A stretch of DNA of 16,755 nucleotides from Clostridia bacterium. GTDB lineage: Bacteria; Bacillota; DSM-16504; Desulfitibacterales; Desulfitibacteraceae. The stretch spans positions 1 through 16,755 of the forward strand of contig JAGXSK010000107.1 of assembly GCA_018333845.1 (NCBI GenBank), read 5' to 3'. This document shows, in pieces, positions 13,632-16,755 of the stretch. Both the position numbers and the translations under genes were made by a program. Below the pieces are notes generated by a model. It was not told the DNA's origin, ran no database searches, and saw nothing but the letters and a program-made list of their open reading frames with translations. Each line of letters begins with the position of its first letter. Positions within the stretch are counted from its first letter, which is position 1.

Positions 13632-13660
13632 ATTATTTAAGACCAGTAAGTTTAGTTCAA
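13632..13660 (-). promoter_or_regulatory. Candidate promoter of the leftward secreted-protein gene
   Basis: Read on the minus strand, TTGAAC (13660-13655) and AATAAT (13637-13632) are separated by 17 bases. They lie upstream of the GGGGGAGGG ribosome site (13625-13617) and ATG 13609. This is a good match to a housekeeping promoter. Confidence 0.5.
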
Positions 13661-13728
13661 ATATTATGTTTACCATAATTTTACCACAATTTATGCGTAA
13701 TTAATAGTAGTAACTTTTATCAATAAGA

Positions 13729-13850
13729 AAAGATTTTGTTTTGCTAGTACTTACAAAACGTGGTGATGAGGTCATATTAGATACCTTGTCCCATTAGCTA
13801 GAAAGTATAGAAAAGCATTAGGTGGAGGAATGAGGCAGGTAGGAATATTA
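13729..13850 (+). pseudogene. Threonine aldolase-like remnant (PLP fold type I) with internal deletion
   Basis: One frame reads LLVLTKRGDEVILDTLSH followed by TAG, matching the N-terminal L-threonine aldolase segment that normally precedes HIxxYE. A second frame reads RKYRKALGGGMRQVGILA, matching the aldolase segment RKmlGGGMRQaGilAAA that lies some 130-150 residues further on. The two pieces are now only about 25 bases apart, so a large internal deletion with a frameshift has occurred. The frame then runs directly into kynureninase sequence. No functional product is possible. The family call rests on GDEVILD plus GGGMRQ. Confidence 0.55.
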
Positions 13851-14024
13851 GCAGTAGGATCAGTTCCTCATGAACTTTCTAAATGGGGTGTTGATTTTGC
13901 AGTATGGTGTAATTACAAGTATCTAAACAATGGGCCAGGAGGTACTGCTAGCTGCTATGTCAACAAAAAACATCATGACAAAATGCCAGGTTTATGGGGT
14001 TGGTGGGGCAGAAATAGTGCATAA
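13851..14024 (+). pseudogene. Kynureninase-like fragment
   Basis: The frame encodes SVPHELSKWGVDFAVWCNYK, then YLNNGPGG, CYVNKKHHD and LPGLWGWWG-like sequence (here MPGLWGWWG). This is the kynureninase region around the PLP-binding lysine (NYKYLNNGPG) and the following substrate loop. It begins abruptly after the threonine-aldolase-like GILA and ends at a stop (14022-14024) soon after GWWG. About 60 of some 420 residues remain, so both ends are lost. Kynureninase cleaves kynurenine to anthranilate and alanine; this remnant cannot. The join to the aldolase piece near 13848-13855 is a deletion scar. Confidence 0.72.
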
Positions 14025-14056
14025 CAAAAATAGAAAATCATAAGAGGTAGTTTTTC

Positions 14057-15247
14057 ATGGAAAAATGCAAACAGTACTTTAGGGGCAGTATTAATGGTTC
14101 TTTGATACGTTTTTTTATAGCTGCATATATAGTTTTTGTAATCTTTTTTACATCATTAACAATACTGCCCATGTATGTTGTTAATTTAGGCGGAACTGAG
14201 TTTGATTCTGGACTGCAGACCACATTATTTTTTATAGCTGCTGTTATATTAAGACTCTATTTTGGCCCCATGGCAGATAATAAGGGCAGAAAGATTCCTT
14301 TGTTGATTGGTGCTTTTGTTTTTGCAACATCAGGAATCTTATTCATGTTTAGTACAGAGGTCTGGCATCTTACACTGGCTAGGATATACCAGTCCATAGC
14401 ATTAGCCACCTTTCTTTCTAGCGGCAGCTCTCTAGTAGCAGACATGGCACCTTTAAAGTCAAGGGGGACATATATTGGAATTTATAGATTAATTATTACC
14501 CTTAGTATATTATCTGGACCATTAATGGCAGTTGAGGTAATAAATAGTTATGATTATAATAGCTGGTTTTTTTTAACGTTCCTTTTTGGTGCCTTGGCCT
14601 TAATTCTAATTCTATTTATTAAAGCCCCTGCCATATCCCCCGATAAAGATTTAAGGTTTATGCATAGCATTTTCTTAGTTCTAAGAAACAAGTATCTATG
14701 GCCAATATTTGGTTTCATAGCTTTAACTTCTATTTCCTATGGAGCTACTCTGACCTTTGCATCTTTATATGTTGGTCAAATTAACGGTGTGGCTAATCCA
14801 GGAATATACTTTGTATATTTTGGCATATCAGGGGTTATAGCCAACCTTATTGCAGGTTATCTATCTGATAAATACGGTAGGGCTCTGGTTGTGTGGCCTG
14901 CAGCAATAATACTGGGATTAGGTTTAGTAGTATTAGCTTTTGCACCTTTTATAACTTTAGCGGTTATTGTTAGCGGCTTATTAACTGGTTTTGGATGGTC
15001 AGGAAGCATAGTAGCATTAGTAGCATGGCTGGTTGATAGAGCAGATGATAAAATTCGTGCAACTGCCTTATCTATACAAGAGAGTATAATTGATTCATTT
15101 ATTGCCCTAGGTTCACTATTATTTGGAATAATCAGTGCTGTAGTGGGTATGCAATCATCTTTTTTTATAACTGGAGTTATTGTTGTGGTAGTTTCAGCTG
15201 TTCTTATATCATTTACAAAAAATCAGTTTAAACAACCAGCTAACTAG
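14057..15247 (+). CDS. MFS-family transporter
   Basis: A 396-residue membrane protein with the 12-helix layout of the major facilitator superfamily. The motif-A loop between helices 2 and 3 reads GPMADNKGRKIPLL. A second copy between helices 8 and 9 reads GYLSDKYGRALVV. The central loop after helix 6 contains KAPAISPDKD. AGAGGT (14043-14048) lies 8 bases before the ATG. Substrate is unknown; the set of motifs is that of drug- or metabolite-efflux type MFS proteins. The gene appears intact although both neighbours are remnants. No terminator directly follows. Confidence 0.87.
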   Translation: MEKCKQYFRGSINGSLIRFFIAAYIVFVIFFTSLTILPMYVVNLGGTEFDSGLQTTLFFIAAVILRLYFGPMADNKGRKIPLLIGAFVFATSGILFMFSTEVWHLTLARIYQSIALATFLSSGSSLVADMAPLKSRGTYIGIYRLIITLSILSGPLMAVEVINSYDYNSWFFLTFLFGALALILILFIKAPAISPDKDLRFMHSIFLVLRNKYLWPIFGFIALTSISYGATLTFASLYVGQINGVANPGIYFVYFGISGVIANLIAGYLSDKYGRALVVWPAAIILGLGLVVLAFAPFITLAVIVSGLLTGFGWSGSIVALVAWLVDRADDKIRATALSIQESIIDSFIALGSLLFGIISAVVGMQSSFFITGVIVVVVSAVLISFTKNQFKQPAN

Positions 15248-15278
15248 CTGTTTAGGTACCACAGGAAAAAATATAAGG

Positions 15279-15526
15279 TTACTAGTTAATGAAAGACTAT
15301 TTTTCATTGAAAATGAGGACAAGGAGCATTGGAAACTAGTGAAGGCTGCAGATAAGATTTCAGCATATATAAAATGTTTAGAGGAGTTAAAAGCGGGCAT
15401 CAGGAGTTTTCTAAGGCTAAAAATACTATTTTGACGGATTTAGAAAAAATGGAGCTTCTTGAAGTTAGACATTTTTTAGACTGCTATATAGAAAGTTTTA
15501 CTCTTACTATCGATGAGCTAAATTAA
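15279..15526 (+). pseudogene. YfbR-like HD-domain 5'-nucleotidase, C-terminal remnant with frameshift
   Basis: The first frame reads FFIENEDKEHWKLVKAADKI and SAYIKCLEELKAG, the C-terminal part of the HD-superfamily 5'-deoxynucleotidase YfbR family. At about 15396-15398 the frame changes by one lost base. The next frame continues perfectly with HQEFSKAKNTIL, EVRHFLDCYIESFTLTIDEL and TAA 15524-15526. The N-terminal part with the HD metal site is missing, and there is no start codon. Normal members hydrolyse deoxynucleoside 5'-monophosphates. The loss of the 5' half plus a frameshift makes this a clear pseudogene. Confidence 0.75.
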
Positions 15527-15530
15527 TGAC

Positions 15531-15553
15531 CCTGGGTAAAATCTAGGTTTTTT
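15531..15553 (+). terminator. Rho-independent terminator after the YfbR remnant
   Basis: CCTGGGT/ATCTAGG (15531-15537 and 15541-15547) pairs over seven positions with two G-U pairs and a 3-base loop, followed by six T. It lies 4 bases after the remnant's stop, so it is the original terminator of that gene. Confidence 0.65.
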
Positions 15554-15590
15554 CTGCTTTATAAGGAGTGTGGCAGAATAATTGCAGTTG

Positions 15591-15604
15591 TGCTACAATA
15601 TAAT
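15591..15604 (+). promoter_or_regulatory. Candidate extended -10 promoter of the larA-like gene
   Basis: TGCTACAAT (15591-15599) is an extended -10 element that overlaps a second perfect box TATAAT (15599-15604). No good -35 box is seen at the right distance (TGGCAG at 15571-15576 is weak). It lies downstream of the terminator at 15531-15553 and 65 bases before the gene. Confidence 0.45.
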
Positions 15605-15668
15605 GGAACATTTAACCAGAATACTTTTACTTTGAAATAAATTTTACAAGTAAAGAAAGGGTGAAAAA

Positions 15669-16755
15669 ATGTTACAACTTCCATATGACAAAGGGTATAT
15701 TGAATTTGCGTTTGATGCAAGTGCAGGTATGCATCTTTTGAGTCCTCCATCTAGCGGTTTTACACCATCTGAGTCCCAAGAGGAAATAGTTAAGAATGCT
15801 ATTTCAGGGCCAATAGAATCTGATAATCTTGCCAAATTAGCAGAGAACAAAAAAGATATTGTGATTATTGCAAGCGATCATACTAGACCTGTTCCCAGCC
15901 ATATATCAATGCCATTAATTCTCGCTGAAATTAGAAAGACAAATAAAGATGCTAAAATTACTATTTTAATATCAACTGGTATGCATCGTCCAATGAGCCA
16001 GGCTGAAATACAAACTAGATTTGGGGATGCAGTATTAGATCAGGTTACAATCTTAAACCATCTAGCAGACAAAGATGAGGATATGGTTTTCCTTGGAATA
16101 CTGCCATCTGGTGGTGAGTTATGGTTAAACAAATTAGCCGTTAAGGCAGACCTATTAATCGCTGAAGGATTTATTGAACCTCATTTTTTTGCTGGTTACT
16201 CTGGCGGCAGAAAAAGTGTTTTGCCTGGTATAGCTTCTCATAAGACGGTCCTTTTTAACCATAATTCTGATTTTATAAATAGTCCATTTTCTCGAACTGG
16301 TATTTTAGAAAACAATCCTATACACAAAGATATGATCTGGGCAGCAGAGCAGGCCAAGCTTGCATTTATCGTAAACGTTATAATCAATTCCAAAAAAGAA
16401 ATCATACATTGTGTAGCAGGTCACCCCATTAAAGCTCATGAACGTGGCTGTGAGTTTGTTGACGAAATGACTGCTGTTACACCAAAACCTGCTGATATTG
16501 TTATTAGCACAAATGGTGGATATCCCTTGGATCAAAATGTCTATCAGGCTGTTAAAGGCATGACAGCAGCTGAATCTACAGCTAAAGACGGGGCAGTTAT
16601 CATTATGATTGCAGGCTGCACGGAAGGTTTAGGTGGGGATAAGTTTTATCATCAAATGGCAGATGCCTCCTCCCCTAGAGAAACCATGGATAAAATAATG
16701 GCTACTGCAAATAACGAGACTGAGGCCGACCAGTGGCAATCCCAGATTTTAGCCA
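15669..16755 (+). CDS. larA: LarA-family nickel-dependent lactate racemase-like protein, 5' 362 codons
   Basis: The gene runs off the right edge; 362 codons of the usual 420-430 are visible. LarA enzymes interconvert D- and L-2-hydroxyacids using the covalently bound nickel-pincer nucleotide. Key residues are all present at a constant offset of 2 from the Lactiplantibacillus plantarum enzyme: H106 in TGMHRP (H108), H172 in EPHFFAGY (H174), K182 in SGGRKS (K184, cofactor attachment) and H198 (H200). SDHTRPVPS (69-77) and NGGYPLDQNVYQAVKGM are also conserved. AAAGGGTG lies about 6 bases before the ATG. No larB, larC or larE cofactor genes and no lactate permease are in the window. The natural substrate may be another 2-hydroxyacid. 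Confidence 0.85.
   Translation, partial: MLQLPYDKGYIEFAFDASAGMHLLSPPSSGFTPSESQEEIVKNAISGPIESDNLAKLAENKKDIVIIASDHTRPVPSHISMPLILAEIRKTNKDAKITILISTGMHRPMSQAEIQTRFGDAVLDQVTILNHLADKDEDMVFLGILPSGGELWLNKLAVKADLLIAEGFIEPHFFAGYSGGRKSVLPGIASHKTVLFNHNSDFINSPFSRTGILENNPIHKDMIWAAEQAKLAFIVNVIINSKKEIIHCVAGHPIKAHERGCEFVDEMTAVTPKPADIVISTNGGYPLDQNVYQAVKGMTAAESTAKDGAVIIMIAGCTEGLGGDKFYHQMADASSPRETMDKIMATANNETEADQWQSQILA

Noticed and set aside
15559..15850. Overlapping minus-strand ORFs across the larA start
   Set aside because: They are antisense to the conserved LarA N-terminus and its promoter region, with no ribosome sites.

Overview
The window is AT-rich DNA with strong Shine-Dalgarno sequences (AAGGAGG, GGGGTGATC), short intergenic gaps and clostridial-type gene families. 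It most likely comes from a low-GC Bacillota of class Clostridia. No gene present fixes the species.

Left part (1 to about 8640): a defence and addiction region that looks like the right end of a mobile island. It carries the C-terminal part of a type III modification methylase (Mod) followed by its restriction subunit (Res). Next comes a HigBA-type toxin-antitoxin pair with a palindromic operator inside its promoter. An XRE repressor plus ImmA/IrrE-type metallopeptidase pair follows, the kind of switch that controls integrative elements. After it come a Com-like zinc-ribbon microprotein (58 aa), a small orphan XRE protein, an antitoxin-like protein followed by the stub of a ParE-like toxin, and a DUF4160 remnant next to an intact DUF2442 gene. 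The segment ends at a 3' fragment of a tRNA-Leu(UAA) gene (8584-8639), starting exactly at the anticodon loop. That is the expected trace of integrase-mediated insertion into a tRNA gene, so the DNA to the left is probably the inserted element. Its integrase and the intact tRNA would lie further left, outside the window. Repeated GTTGCC and TTTTGACC motifs lie on both sides of the fragment.

Middle (8640-10215): the terminator that belonged to the tRNA, a Phd/YefM-RelE/ParE toxin-antitoxin operon with its own terminator, an HTH-domain pseudogene broken by a TAG, and an unrecognised gene remnant.

Right part (10216-16755): ordinary metabolic and transport genes mixed with many eroded genes. Intact genes are a BASS-family transporter, an N-formylglutamate amidohydrolase-family protein, an MFS transporter and a LarA-type nickel-dependent lactate racemase family protein that runs off the window. 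Between them are remnants of a serpin lipoprotein, a DUF1294 membrane protein, a DapA-family aldolase, a threonine aldolase fused to a kynureninase piece, and a YfbR-like HD nucleotidase with a frameshift. A leftward secreted protein is interrupted by an in-frame TGA. Most of these scars are internal deletions that join gene pieces, which makes this stretch a small gene graveyard.

Functionally, the left half is about defence, maintenance and regulation of a mobile element. The right half is a decaying chromosomal neighbourhood of transporters and amino-acid or hydroxy-acid metabolism.
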